NCBI RefSeq assembly: GCF_016862635.1
Contig: NZ_BONI01000001.1
Coordinates: 124,001-188,000 of the forward strand
From: Catellatospora coxensis
Lineage (GTDB): Bacteria > Actinomycetota > Actinomycetes > Mycobacteriales > Micromonosporaceae
Direction: 5' to 3'
Length of the DNA: 64,000 nt
Of this stretch, positions 44,947 to 53,630 are shown one piece after another. A program made the translations under genes and the position numbers. Position 1 is the stretch's first letter. Each line of letters starts with the position of its first letter. The notes below the pieces were generated by a model that was given only the letters and a program-made list of their open reading frames with translations, did no database searches and had not been told where the DNA came from.

Positions 44947-46711
44947 CGATCTCCTCCGCGTACTCCTTCATCACGACCGCGCGCTTGACCTTCAGCGACG
45001 GGGTCAGCTCTCCGGTTGCCTCGGTGAAGTCACGGGGCAGGATCGTGAAGACCTTAATGCCTTCGGCCGCCGAGACCGCCTTGTTGGCCTCGGCGATCGC
45101 GGCCTGGATCTCGGCGCGCAGGTCGGCGTCGTCGACCAGCTCCGAAACGGGCGTGTCCGGACGGTCGCGTCCGGACAGCCAGCCCGGCAGCGCCTCGGGG
45201 TCGATGGTGACCAGCGCGGCGATGAACGGCTGCCGGTCGCCGACCACCATGCACTGGCTGACCAGCGCGTGGGCGCGGACCCGGTCCTCCAGCACCGCGG
45301 GCGCGACGTTCTTGCCCCCCGCCGTCACGATGATCTCCTTCTTGCGCCCGGTGATGCGCAGGAAGCCGTCGTCGTCGAGCGAGCCGAGGTCTCCGGTGTG
45401 GAACCAGCCGTCGGCGTCGATCGCCTCCGCGGTGGCCGCGGGGTTGTTCCAGTACCCGGGGAAGATGACCTCGCCGCGGGCCAGGATCTCGCCGTCGTCG
45501 GCGATGGCGATGGTCACCCCGGGCAGCGGCTGGCCGACCGTGCCGATCCGCTGCGAACCCGCCCGGTTGAAGGTGATCGCCGGCGAGGTCTCGGTCAGGC
45601 CGTAGCCCTCCAGCACGTTGAGCCCCACGCCGCGGAAGAAGTGGCCCAGCCGCTCGCCCAGCGGCGCGCCGCCGGAGATCGCGCTGTGGCAGCGCCCGCC
45701 GAGCGCCGCCCGCAGCTTGCCGTAGACCAGCTTGTCGAAGACGGTGTGCTTGATCCGCAGGCTCAGCCCGGGGCCGCCGGGCGTCTCCAGGGCCTGGCTG
45801 TACGCGATCGCGACGGCCTCGGCCTTGTCGAAGATCGCGCCCTTGCCGCCGGCCTGCGCCTTCTGCCGGGCGCTGTTGTAGACCTTCTCGAACACCCGCG
45901 GCACGCTCAGCAGGAACGTCGGCTTGAACGCGCCCAGGTCGTCGACCAGGTTCTTCACGTCGGCGGTGTGGCTGGTGCGTACCCGCCCCTGCACCACGCC
46001 GATCTGCAGCAGCCGCGCGAACGCGTGCGCCAGCGGCAGGAACAGCACCGTCGAGGAGCCCTCCTGGAACAGGATGTCCAGGGCCGGGATGGCGTTGCCG
46101 ATGTCGGAGAGCATGTTGCGGTGCGTCAGCACGCAGCCCTTGGGCCGCCCGGTGGTGCCGGAGGTGTAGACGATGGTCGCCGGGTCGTCGGCGCTGCCCG
46201 ACTTGCGGCGCACGTCGATCTCGGCCGCGTCGACGCTCTCACCCCGGGTGACCAGCTTCGACAGGTCGCCGCCGTCGATCTGCCAGAGCCGCGCCAGCGC
46301 GGGCGCGGCCTCGCGGACCGTCGCGGTGTGCGCCGCGGTCTCGGTGAAGCAGCCCACCGCGCCGGAGTCGGCGAGGATCCACTGCACCTGCTCGGTGCTG
46401 GAGGTCTCGTAGATCGGCACCGTGACCGCGCCGCAGGCCCAGATCGCGTAGTCGATCAGCGTCCACTCGAACCGGGTGCGGCTCATCAGGGCGACCCGGT
46501 CGCCGGGCTGCACGCCCGCGGCGACCAGGCCGCGCGCCAGCGCGACCACCTCGGCGTGGAACTCGGCGCAGGTCACGTCCGCCCAGCCGGATCCGGCGCG
46601 GCGGGAGAACTGCACCAGCTGGGGCGTCTGTGCCGCGTTGTCCCACACGGGGTCGGTCAAGCGGTCGACGTCATCGACGATCACCGCCGGGGCCTGCGAA
46701 AACTGCCGCAC
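44927..46711 (-). CDS. Long-chain fatty-acid-CoA ligase (FadD15-like)
   Basis: 594 residues of the ANL superfamily. AMP-binding P-loop Y-T-S-G-T-T-G-R-P-K-G, adenine part G-Y-G-L-T-E-T-S-P, hinge in T-G-D-L-G, catalytic region G-R-K-K-E-I-I-V-T-A-G-G-K-N-V. Activates fatty acids through an acyl-adenylate. It corresponds in position to FadD15 (Rv2187) next to PimB and TB16.3. GTG 46711 has AAGGAG at 6 bases; GTG 46714 is 3 bases before it. The open frame to 46792 lacks conserved content. Confidence 0.9.
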   Translation of the reverse strand: MRQFSQAPAVIVDDVDRLTDPVWDNAAQTPQLVQFSRRAGSGWADVTCAEFHAEVVALARGLVAAGVQPGDRVALMSRTRFEWTLIDYAIWACGAVTVPIYETSSTEQVQWILADSGAVGCFTETAAHTATVREAAPALARLWQIDGGDLSKLVTRGESVDAAEIDVRRKSGSADDPATIVYTSGTTGRPKGCVLTHRNMLSDIGNAIPALDILFQEGSSTVLFLPLAHAFARLLQIGVVQGRVRTSHTADVKNLVDDLGAFKPTFLLSVPRVFEKVYNSARQKAQAGGKGAIFDKAEAVAIAYSQALETPGGPGLSLRIKHTVFDKLVYGKLRAALGGRCHSAISGGAPLGERLGHFFRGVGLNVLEGYGLTETSPAITFNRAGSQRIGTVGQPLPGVTIAIADDGEILARGEVIFPGYWNNPAATAEAIDADGWFHTGDLGSLDDDGFLRITGRKKEIIVTAGGKNVAPAVLEDRVRAHALVSQCMVVGDRQPFIAALVTIDPEALPGWLSGRDRPDTPVSELVDDADLRAEIQAAIAEANKAVSAAEGIKVFTILPRDFTEATGELTPSLKVKRAVVMKEYAEEIDAIYHR

Positions 46712-46905
46712 CACGTGCTCCTTGAGCTGCTCGTTCGGGCACCAGGCGCACCCGCGCCGCCCGGCGGCAGGTGCCGCTGCCGCCCCCGGCACTGTAGAAC
46801 GTCGTCCCGGTCCCCCTGCAAACGCTGTCCCTGTTCCGACGGGTTGCCATCGCGCCGCCGTGGCGGGTCGGCCCTGCCCGCGGCGGTACGGGTAGCCTGC
46901 TGTTC

Positions 46906-47349
46906 ATGGCGGATTCCTCCTCCCAGTCGATCGTGATCAACGCCGACCCGGCCCGTATCGCCGAGGTCATCTGCGACTACCCCTCGTATCCCCGGTGGAC
47001 CCAGGCCATCAAGGCCGCTGAGGTGCTAGAGGAGTACGAGGACGGTTATCCGGCCACCGTGCGCTTCGTCATCGACGCGGGCATCGTGCAGGACGAGTAC
47101 ACGCTGCACTACGACTACGCCGAGGACATCTCGCGGATCGAGTGGCATCTGGTCGCACCGTCCAAGATGCAGAAGGCGCAGGACGGGTCCTATGACATCA
47201 CCGACAACGGCGACGGCACCTGCACGGTGACCTACACGCTGTCGGTGGACCTCTCGATCGGCATGCTGGGCATGTTCAAGAAGAAGGCCGAGAAGGCGAT
47301 CATGGATACCGCCCTGAAGGAGCTCAAGAAGCAGGTCGAGGCGGCCTGA
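46906..47349 (+). CDS. SRPBCC-family lipid/cyclase-type protein (TB16.3-like)
   Basis: 147 residues with the START/Bet v1-like fold: S-I-V-I-N-A-D-P-A-R-I-A-E-V-I-C-D-Y-P-S-Y-P-R-W at the N-terminus and K-K-A-E-K-A-I-M-D-T-A-L-K-E-L-K-K in the last helix. Family members bind a hydrophobic ligand in a central cavity. It corresponds to TB16.3 (Rv2185c), whose ligand is not known to me. Start ATG 46906 follows no strong ribosome-binding site. It shares a transcript with the next gene (2-base gap). Confidence 0.9.
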   Translation: MADSSSQSIVINADPARIAEVICDYPSYPRWTQAIKAAEVLEEYEDGYPATVRFVIDAGIVQDEYTLHYDYAEDISRIEWHLVAPSKMQKAQDGSYDITDNGDGTCTVTYTLSVDLSIGMLGMFKKKAEKAIMDTALKELKKQVEAA

Positions 47350-47351
47350 GC

Positions 47352-47897
47352 ATGGACATCTCACCGGGCACGGCCCGAGAGGAGGCGGAGCGGCTGGTGG
47401 CGGCGGTGCTCGCCGCCGCGACGCTGGCCGCGAACGCCAACCCGCACCTGGCCACGGGCTCGCCCGAGTGCTGCGTGTGTCCACTCTGCAAGGTGATCGC
47501 GGCCGTCCGCGACCCCGACCCCGAACTCGTGGAGCGGGTCGCGACCGGGGCCGGTGACCTGGCCGCCGGCCTGGCCAGCTTCCTGCGCAGCGTGTCCACG
47601 CACCGCCCCGGCGACGCCGCCTGGCGCGACGCCACGGTGCACCCGGGCGCACCGGCCGCGGGCCCGGAGGCCGGCGCCGCGGGCGAGGCCGGCGCGGAGG
47701 GGGAGGCTGCCGCCGCGGGAGAGGCCTCGGCGGCGCGGCCGATGGCGAAGAAGGCGGTCAAGAAGATCGTCAAGAAAGTTGTCACTAACCCGACACCCTC
47801 CGTTTCCGAGCCGGAAACACCTCCGTCACCCGCACGGGTTAAAGCAGCAAAAAAGGCGGTCCGCAAGGCGGAGCCGCACCCGCCGCCGGAGTTGTGA
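47352..47897 (+). CDS. Cys-motif protein with Lys/Ala-rich tail
   Basis: 181 residues, function not recognised. N-terminal helical part (1-95) with C-C-V-C-P-L-C (40-46), a plausible metal-binding cluster like those in actinobacterial genes beside SRPBCC proteins. Middle (100-130) is Gly/Ala/Glu low complexity. The tail has M-A-K-K-A-V-K-K-I-V-K-K-V-V and R-V-K-A-A-K-K-A-V-R-K, histone-H1-like AKK repeats that could bind nucleic acid or polyanions. ATG 47352 is 2 bases after the SRPBCC stop. Confidence 0.82.
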   Translation: MDISPGTAREEAERLVAAVLAAATLAANANPHLATGSPECCVCPLCKVIAAVRDPDPELVERVATGAGDLAAGLASFLRSVSTHRPGDAAWRDATVHPGAPAAGPEAGAAGEAGAEGEAAAAGEASAARPMAKKAVKKIVKKVVTNPTPSVSEPETPPSPARVKAAKKAVRKAEPHPPPEL

Positions 47898-48020
47898 GAC
47901 CGATCTTCGGCGGGCGACGCTCGCCACCGGTACTTCCGGCGTTAGGGTGTTGCCCAAGTAGAACGGCGTGGGCTCCCCAAAGCGTCACCGCCGGCAAGCC
48001 CAGCAAGAAAGGGTTCGGCC

Positions 48021-48965
48021 GTGGCACTCACCATCGGCGTGGACATCGGTGGCACCAAGGTGCTCGGCGGTGTGGTCGATCCTGACGGCACCGTGATCGC
48101 GACATGTCGTCGCGATACCCCGGCCGGCGACGTAGCCGCGACCCGGGACGTGATCATCGATGTGGTGAAGGATCTGTCCGCCGAGCACAAGGTGGACGCG
48201 GTCGGCATCGGCGCCGCCGGATGGATTGACGCGACCCGGTCGACGGTGCTGTTCGCACCGAACCTGGCCTGGCGCGACGAGCCGCTGCGGGAGTACGTCG
48301 CCAAGGCGGTGAACCTGCCCGTGGTGGTGGAGAACGACGCGAACGTGGCGGCGTGGGCGGAGTTCCGCTACGGCGCGGCGGCCGACGCCGAGGACTCGAT
48401 GGTGATGTTCACCGTCGGCACCGGCATCGGCGGCGGCATCGTGCTCGGCGGCGGTCTCGTGCGCGGCGCGCACGGCATCGCGGCCGAGATCGGCCACATG
48501 CTCGCGGTGCCCGACGGGCACGTGTGCGGGTGCGGCCGGCACGGCTGCATCGAGCAGTACGCCAGCGGCAACGCCCTGGTCAGGTTCGCCCGCGCGGGAG
48601 CGCAGGCCGAGCCGGAGCGGGCGGCGCTGCTGCTGAGCAAGGCGGGCGGCAAGGTGGAGAACATCACCGGCCCGATCGTGACCGCGGCGGCGCAGGCCGG
48701 CGACGAGGTGGCGATCGACGCCTTCTCCCAGATCGGCTACTGGCTCGGCCAGGGCCTGGCCGACCTGGTCCAGATCCTGGACCCGCAGGTCCTCGTGGTG
48801 GGCGGCGGCGTCATCGACGCCGGCGACCTCCTGATGACCCCCGCCCGCCAGTCCTACCTGGACAGCCTCGCCCAGCGCGGCCGCCTCCCGGTGGCCGAAC
48901 TCCGCGCCGCCAAGATGGGCAACGTCGCCGGCCTCGTCGGCGCCGCAGACCTCGCCCGCCTCTAG
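48021..48965 (+). CDS. glkA: ROK-family glucokinase
   Basis: 314 residues. ATP-binding D-I-G-G-T-K at the N-terminus, E-N-D-A-N-V-A with catalytic Asp, zinc-binding H-V-C-G-C-G-R-H-G-C-I-E-Q-Y, and G-G-G-V-I-D. The complete ROK zinc and catalytic motifs without a DNA-binding domain indicate the enzyme and not a regulator. It phosphorylates glucose and in streptomycetes mediates carbon catabolite repression. GTG 48021. Confidence 0.92.
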   Translation: MALTIGVDIGGTKVLGGVVDPDGTVIATCRRDTPAGDVAATRDVIIDVVKDLSAEHKVDAVGIGAAGWIDATRSTVLFAPNLAWRDEPLREYVAKAVNLPVVVENDANVAAWAEFRYGAAADAEDSMVMFTVGTGIGGGIVLGGGLVRGAHGIAAEIGHMLAVPDGHVCGCGRHGCIEQYASGNALVRFARAGAQAEPERAALLLSKAGGKVENITGPIVTAAAQAGDEVAIDAFSQIGYWLGQGLADLVQILDPQVLVVGGGVIDAGDLLMTPARQSYLDSLAQRGRLPVAELRAAKMGNVAGLVGAADLARL

Positions 48966-48988
48966 GCCGCACGGCCGCTTCCCCGCGG

Positions 48989-49043
48989 TGATCATGAACC
49001 TATGGCAAGGCTCGACGGCGTGTCATGGCCATAACTTCATGAT
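48989..49043. repeat. Intergenic palindromic repeat family C, copy 2
   Basis: GATCATGAACCTATGG (48989) pairs with CCATAACTTCATGATC (ending 49043) with two mismatches; the interior holds GGCTCGACGGCGTGTC, the reverse complement of the interior of 27672-27730. It lies between the glucokinase stop and the EEP gene start on the same strand. Confidence 0.8.
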
Positions 49044-49063
49044 CATCGTGGTGGGGGTGGGGC

Positions 49064-49747
49064 ATGCTGGGCGGCATGTCGGTGCGGGTGATGTCGTACA
49101 ACGTGCACTCGTTGCGGGACGATCTCGGAGCGCTGGCGGCGGTGGTGCGGGGGGTCGCGCCGGACGTGCTGATCGTGCAGGAGGCGCCCCGGCGGTGGCG
49201 GTGGCGGACGAAGTGCGCCGACCTGGCGGCATCGTTCGGGATGTACATGGCCGCGGGGGGCATGCCCAGCCTGGGTAACGTGATCATGACGAGCCTGCGG
49301 GTGCGGGTGCTGGACCAGTGGTGCATGCGGTATCCGCTCACCCCGGGCCGGCACATGCGCGGGGCGTGTTTCGCCCGGTTGCAGGTGCCCGGGCAGCGGC
49401 CCTTCGTGGTGGTCGGGTCGCACCTGTCGACTGACGACGCCGAGCGGCCGACACAGGCGGCGCTGCTCAAGCCGGCGCTGGCACTCGACGACCCCGTGGT
49501 GGTCGGGCTGGACCTCAACGAGACCCCGGACGGCGGCTCGTGGGAGTCGCTGACCGACCGGCTGGCCGACGCCGCGGCGCTGGCCGACCAGGAGGACCGG
49601 CACACCTTCCCGACCCCGAACCCGACCCGGCGGATCGACGCCATTCTGCTGGACCCCCGTCTTGAACTGGTCAGATACCAGGTCCTGACGTCGGACGCGG
49701 CGGATCGGGCCAGCGATCACTACCCCCTGGTCGTGGACATCGGCTAG
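49064..49747 (+). CDS. Endonuclease/exonuclease/phosphatase family protein
   Basis: 227 residues of the EEP fold. Metal and catalytic residues: M-S-Y-N-V-H-S-L near the start, V-Q-E-A-P-R-R, G-S-H-L-S, G-L-D-L-N-E-T-P and the final S-D-H-Y-P-L. Acts on DNA or on phosphate diesters; substrate unknown. ATG 49076 (M-S-V-R-V-M-S-Y-N) is an equally possible start. No signal peptide. Confidence 0.88.
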   Translation: MLGGMSVRVMSYNVHSLRDDLGALAAVVRGVAPDVLIVQEAPRRWRWRTKCADLAASFGMYMAAGGMPSLGNVIMTSLRVRVLDQWCMRYPLTPGRHMRGACFARLQVPGQRPFVVVGSHLSTDDAERPTQAALLKPALALDDPVVVGLDLNETPDGGSWESLTDRLADAAALADQEDRHTFPTPNPTRRIDAILLDPRLELVRYQVLTSDAADRASDHYPLVVDIG

Positions 49748-49820
49748 GAATCCGCGCTTTACAACCTCTGCCGCAAACGGGAAAGATGCTCTGCGTCTTA
49801 CCTAGTCGTGGAGGTCGTGG

Positions 49821-51233
49821 GTGACGTATTCGGCCGGTTACGGCGATCCCGAGTCGGGTGCCCCCGCGACCGCGTGGCGTGACGGCTGGCCGGTCTACGA
49901 CCGCAGCGGCACGGTCTGCGTCATCGGCGCGGGCCCCAGCGGGCTGACCGCCATGAAGAACCTCAAGGAGCAGGGCTTCGGCGTCGACTGCTACGAGCGC
50001 GACACCAGCGTCGGCGGCGCCTGGAACTGGCGGCACGACCGCAGCCCGGTGTACGCCAGCACGCACCTGATCTCGTCGAAGCCGTTCAGCCAGTTCCCGG
50101 ACTTCCCGATGCCGGACAGCTGGCCGGACTACCCCAAGCACACCCAGGTGCTGGAATACCTCGACCACTACGCGGACCACTTCGACCTCAAGCCGCACAT
50201 CTGGTTCGGCACCGAGGTCGTCAAGGTCGAGCCGGCCGAGGGCGAGCGCTGGGACGTGACCACGCGCAGCACCGGCGGCTACGGCGGCGAGCGCATCCAC
50301 CGGTACGCGGCGGTGGTCATCGCCAACGGCCACAACTGGTCCCCGAAGCGCCCCGAGTACGAGGGCCTGGCGGACTTCAAGGGCGAGGTCATCCACGCCG
50401 CGCAGTTCAAGGACCCGGCGCAGCTGCGCAACAAGAAGGTTCTGGTGATCGGGGCGGGCAACACCGGCTGCGACATCGCGGTGGAGGCGGCCCAGCAGGC
50501 CGCGCGCTGCTGGCACTCGACCCGGCGCGGTTACTGGTACACCCCGAAGTACACCCTGGGCCGCCCGGCCGACCAGGTCAACGACCTGATGCTGTGGCTG
50601 AGGCTGCCGCTGAAGGCCCGTCAGTTCCTGGCGCACCGGACGCTGAAGTCGACCGTCGGCGACCTGACCCGGTTCGGCCTGCCCCAGCCCGACCACAAGA
50701 TCTACGAGACGCACACCATCGTCAACAGCCAGCTGGTCTACTACCTGGGCCACGGCGCGATCGCGCCGGTGCCGGACGTGGCCCGCTTCCACCGCCACAG
50801 CGTGGAGCTCAAGGGCGGCGAGGTGATCGAGCCGGACCTGGTCGTGCTGGCCACCGGCTACCACCCGACGTTCGAGTTCATCGACGGCAACCTGCTCGGT
50901 GTGGACGCCCAGGGCCGCCCCCGGCTGGCCATGCACGCCTTCCCCAAGCGCCAGCCGACGCTGGCCGTGGCCGGGCTGCTGCAGCCGGACTCCGGGCTGT
51001 TCCCGCTGGTGCACTGGCAGATGGTGGCGTTCGCGCGGATGCTGCGGGTGCGCGAGGCGGCCCCGGCCAAGGCCGTCGCGGTGCAGCGCAAGCTGGAGGC
51101 GGACCTGGACCGGCGGTGGACCGCCGCGAAGGTCAAGGACTCCACCCGGCACTGGTTCGAGATCAGCCACACCACGTACCTCAAGGCCATCCAGCGCCTG
51201 CTCGACGAACTCAGCCTGGAGGGGGCGAAGTGA
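49821..51233 (+). CDS. Flavin-containing (class B) monooxygenase
   Basis: 470 residues. FAD-binding G-A-G-P-S-G, NADPH-binding G-A-G-N-T-G, and between them the FMO fingerprint F-K-G-E-V-I-H-A-A-Q-F (F-x-G-x3-H-x3-F). L-A-T-G-Y-H near the C-terminus. Oxygenates N or S atoms or, as a Baeyer-Villiger enzyme, ketones. GTG 49821. Its stop overlaps the start of an alpha/beta-hydrolase gene, a pairing typical of Baeyer-Villiger oxidation followed by ester cleavage, although that hydrolase looks inactive. Confidence 0.9.
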   Translation: MTYSAGYGDPESGAPATAWRDGWPVYDRSGTVCVIGAGPSGLTAMKNLKEQGFGVDCYERDTSVGGAWNWRHDRSPVYASTHLISSKPFSQFPDFPMPDSWPDYPKHTQVLEYLDHYADHFDLKPHIWFGTEVVKVEPAEGERWDVTTRSTGGYGGERIHRYAAVVIANGHNWSPKRPEYEGLADFKGEVIHAAQFKDPAQLRNKKVLVIGAGNTGCDIAVEAAQQAARCWHSTRRGYWYTPKYTLGRPADQVNDLMLWLRLPLKARQFLAHRTLKSTVGDLTRFGLPQPDHKIYETHTIVNSQLVYYLGHGAIAPVPDVARFHRHSVELKGGEVIEPDLVVLATGYHPTFEFIDGNLLGVDAQGRPRLAMHAFPKRQPTLAVAGLLQPDSGLFPLVHWQMVAFARMLRVREAAPAKAVAVQRKLEADLDRRWTAAKVKDSTRHWFEISHTTYLKAIQRLLDELSLEGAK

Positions 51234-52012
51234 AGGTCATGCGGGCCCGCGAGTGGGCGTTCCCGATCGCGGCGGTACGCCGTGAGGTGCGCCGCGCCAC
51301 CCCCGAGGTCGACGAGGGCAAGCCGCCCGTGCTGTTCGTCCCCGGGTTCGGCCACGGCGCGTGGGTGTTCGCCGAGCACTGGCTGGAGCACACCGCCGAC
51401 CGGGGCTTCCCGGCGTACGCGGTGAGCCTGCGCGGGCACGGCGACAGCGCCAAGGCGCCGAAGGCGACCCTGCGGGCGTACGCCCACGATGTGGCCCAGG
51501 TGGCAGCCTCCCTGCCGCGCCGCGCGGTGATCGTGGGGCACGGGGCGGGCGCGCTGGTGACCGCGCACGCGCTGGCGCGCTACCCGGCCCGGGCCGCGGT
51601 GCTGCTGTCGCCGGTGTTCGGCGGGGCGGGCACCGCGCTGCGCAACCCGATGCTCAGCCTGCCCGCGCTGTTCGGCGGGGGCCTGCGCCTGCCCGCCGGG
51701 CAGCTGTTCAGCCGCGAGCTGCCGGCCACCGCCTCCCGCGGGTACGCCGCCCGCCTCGGCCGGGCCTCGACCCGGGCCCAGTGGCAGCTGCTGCGCGGGC
51801 GCGCCCCGCAGCCGCCGGTCGGCGACCCGCCGGTGCTCGTGGTGGGCAGCCCCGACGACCGCATCGTGTCCGACACGGCGCTGCGCCGGGTGGCCCGCGG
51901 CTACGGCGGCGCGCCGCTGCTGTTCCCGGGCATGGGCCACGACCTGATGCTGGACACCCGCTGGCGGGAGCCCATCGACGCGATCCTCGACTGGCTGGAG
52001 AAGTCCGACTGA
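51230..52012 (+). CDS. Alpha/beta-hydrolase fold protein lacking the nucleophile Ser
   Basis: 260 residues: V-L-F-V-P-G-F-G-H-G-A-W oxyanion strand, S-L-R-G-H-G-D-S, then the nucleophile elbow as G-H-G-A-G (103-107), where Gly 105 replaces the Ser/Cys/Asp nucleophile (codon GGG). Acid in G-S-P-D-D-R and His in G-M-G-H-D-L are kept. GTG 51230 overlaps the monooxygenase stop (GTGA). It may be a binding protein or use a non-hydrolytic reaction; alternatively a sequencing difference of one codon base would need checking. Confidence 0.87.
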   Translation: MKVMRAREWAFPIAAVRREVRRATPEVDEGKPPVLFVPGFGHGAWVFAEHWLEHTADRGFPAYAVSLRGHGDSAKAPKATLRAYAHDVAQVAASLPRRAVIVGHGAGALVTAHALARYPARAAVLLSPVFGGAGTALRNPMLSLPALFGGGLRLPAGQLFSRELPATASRGYAARLGRASTRAQWQLLRGRAPQPPVGDPPVLVVGSPDDRIVSDTALRRVARGYGGAPLLFPGMGHDLMLDTRWREPIDAILDWLEKSD

Positions 52013-52018
52013 GGCTAG

Positions 52019-52101
52019 GTCATGCGGAGCGCTGAGTCATACGGAGCCCGCTGCTCAGTCATGCGGAGCCCGCTGCTCAGTCAAGCGGAGCCCGCTACGC
52101 G
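52019..52101. repeat. Short tandem repeat, 22-bp unit, about four copies
   Basis: Unit GTCATGCGGAGCCCGCTGCT plus CA at 52036 and 52058, a shortened unit at 52019 and a diverged one at 52080 that merges into family E copy 2. Non-coding, between the hydrolase-fold gene and a convergent gene. Confidence 0.8.
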
Positions 52102-52168
52102 GCCTTAATCGGTGTTCGGTCTGCGCTTCGCTCCGACCGAACACCGAGCGGCCGCTTCGACGGGCTCC
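52087..52168. repeat. Structured repeat family E, copy 2
   Basis: Core GCGGCCTTAATCGGTG (52099-52114), inner stem CGGTGTTCGGTC (52110-52121) with GACCGAACACCG (52135-52146), 13-base loop ending CTTCGCTCC, then AGCGGCC. Outer arms GGAGCCCG (52087-52094) and CGGGCTCC (52161-52168) pair. Sequence differs from copy 1 in both stems, but pairing is kept. Likely terminator for both convergent genes. Confidence 0.85.
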
Positions 52169-52172
52169 TTAG

Positions 52173-52745
52173 TCAGACGACGGCGCCGTCGTCGGGCGGC
52201 AGGTCGTCGTCCTCGTCGCCGGGGCGCAGCCGCATGATCAGCGCGGTGGCCCCGCCGAGGATGCAGACCAGGGCGAACAGCATGCTCACCCGATCGTTGA
52301 AGGGCAGCAGCCGGGTGTCGAAGAACAGCACGAACCCGAAGACGATCGACAGCACGGCGACGATCGCGGCGAACGGCACCCGCGGCAGCGGCGGGGGCGG
52401 CGGCGGCGTGAACTCCTCCGGCGTGTCGTCGGGCAGCCCGGTGCCGAACGAGTCGAGCGAGTCGAGCAGCGACGGGTCGCCGGGGGAGACCCCTCTGGGG
52501 TCGCCGGTCAGCGCGGGGCGGTTGAGGATCGGGCCGCCGGCGGGCCACACCGGGCCGGCCGGCGTCGGCGGGGCGGCGGGCGGCTCCTCGTCGGCGGGCC
52601 ATGACCGGGAGGTCAGCGGCGTGTCGAACCCGGCGACGATGCGGGCGAACTCCGCGTCCACCTGTTCGGGCGTCGCCTCGTTGCCCGACGGCCCGGGACG
52701 CGCGGGTTCGGCCGGCGTGCGGTCCGGGTCGTCCGTGGCTGGCAC
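52173..52745 (-). CDS. Proline-rich membrane protein, uncharacterised
   Basis: 190 residues, not recognised. Residues 1-120 are acidic and Pro/Gly-rich (A-D-E-E-P-P-A-A-P-P-T-P, F-T-P-P-P-P-P-P-L-P) and likely unstructured and cytoplasmic; two hydrophobic helices span about 125-145 and 155-175; the tail is acidic (G-D-E-D-D-D-L-P-P-D-D). GTG 52745 has AAGGAG at 8 bases; GTG 52754 is too close to it. No neighbours in the same direction. Confidence 0.75.
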   Translation of the reverse strand: MPATDDPDRTPAEPARPGPSGNEATPEQVDAEFARIVAGFDTPLTSRSWPADEEPPAAPPTPAGPVWPAGGPILNRPALTGDPRGVSPGDPSLLDSLDSFGTGLPDDTPEEFTPPPPPPLPRVPFAAIVAVLSIVFGFVLFFDTRLLPFNDRVSMLFALVCILGGATALIMRLRPGDEDDDLPPDDGAVV

Positions 52746-52940
52746 CTGGCACACTCCTTGGCGGGATAGGGGCTCGTCGTGGGGCCGGTGGGCATCGCTT
52801 CAAATCCTGACACGTGACACCCGTGTTCCGGCAGTAGGCTCTGCGATGCATGCCACAAACTCGGTATGTCCCGGCCGGCCCCTCCGAGCCGGATCGTCAA
52901 GCGCCACACCACGTTCGCCGATCGACTTGGACGGGACTCA

Positions 52941-53627
52941 GTGCTCTACTGGCTGCTGAAATACGTCATCCTCGGCCCCCTGCTGCGGTTGATCTTCAGG
53001 CCGCAGGTCGAGGGTCTCGAACACGTGCCGGACCAAGGCCCGGCGATCCTCGCCAGCAACCATCTTTCGTTCTCCGACTCCATCTTCATGCCCCTGGTGG
53101 TCAAGCGGAAGGTCACATTCGTGGCCAAAGCGGAATACTTCACCGGCAAGGGCCTCAAGGGCCGGCTGACGAAGATGTTCTTCGTGGGCACCGGCACCAT
53201 CCCGGTGGACCGCTCCGGCGGGCGGGCCGCGCAGGCCGCCCTGGACACCCAGCTGCGCGTGCTGCGCGCGGGCGGCCTGGCCGGCATCTACCCGGAGGGC
53301 ACCCGCTCGCCGGACGGGCGGCTGTTCCGGGGCAAGACCGGGGTGGCCCGGCTGGCGCTGGAGAGCGGCGCGACGGTCGTGCCGGTGGCGATGCTCAACT
53401 CGGATGTGGTGCAGCCCACGGGCAAGCTCATCCCCAAGGTGATGCGGGTCAAGATCCGCTTCGGCGCCCCGCTGGACTTCTCCCGGTACGCGGGCATGGC
53501 CGGCGACCGGTTCGTCGAGCGCGCGATCACCGACGAGATCATGTACGAGGTGATGGAGCTCTCCGGCCGTGAGTACGTCGACACGTACGCCGTGAAGATC
53601 AAGAATGCCGCTCCCGCCGCGGTCTGA
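52941..53627 (+). CDS. PlsC-type 1-acylglycerol-3-phosphate acyltransferase
   Basis: 228 residues. Catalytic N-H-L-S-F-S-D (H-x4-D), P-V-D-R-S-G-G and Y-P-E-G-T-R-S-P-D-G-R, the glycerophosphate-binding block. One N-terminal hydrophobic stretch. Makes phosphatidic acid from lysophosphatidic acid with acyl-CoA or acyl-ACP, plausibly fed by the acyl-CoA ligase upstream. GTG 52941 starts V-L-Y-W-L-L-K-Y; ATG 52866 would add 25 polar residues. It corresponds to Rv2182c. Confidence 0.87.
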   Translation: MLYWLLKYVILGPLLRLIFRPQVEGLEHVPDQGPAILASNHLSFSDSIFMPLVVKRKVTFVAKAEYFTGKGLKGRLTKMFFVGTGTIPVDRSGGRAAQAALDTQLRVLRAGGLAGIYPEGTRSPDGRLFRGKTGVARLALESGATVVPVAMLNSDVVQPTGKLIPKVMRVKIRFGAPLDFSRYAGMAGDRFVERAITDEIMYEVMELSGREYVDTYAVKIKNAAPAAV

Positions 53628-53630
53628 GCC

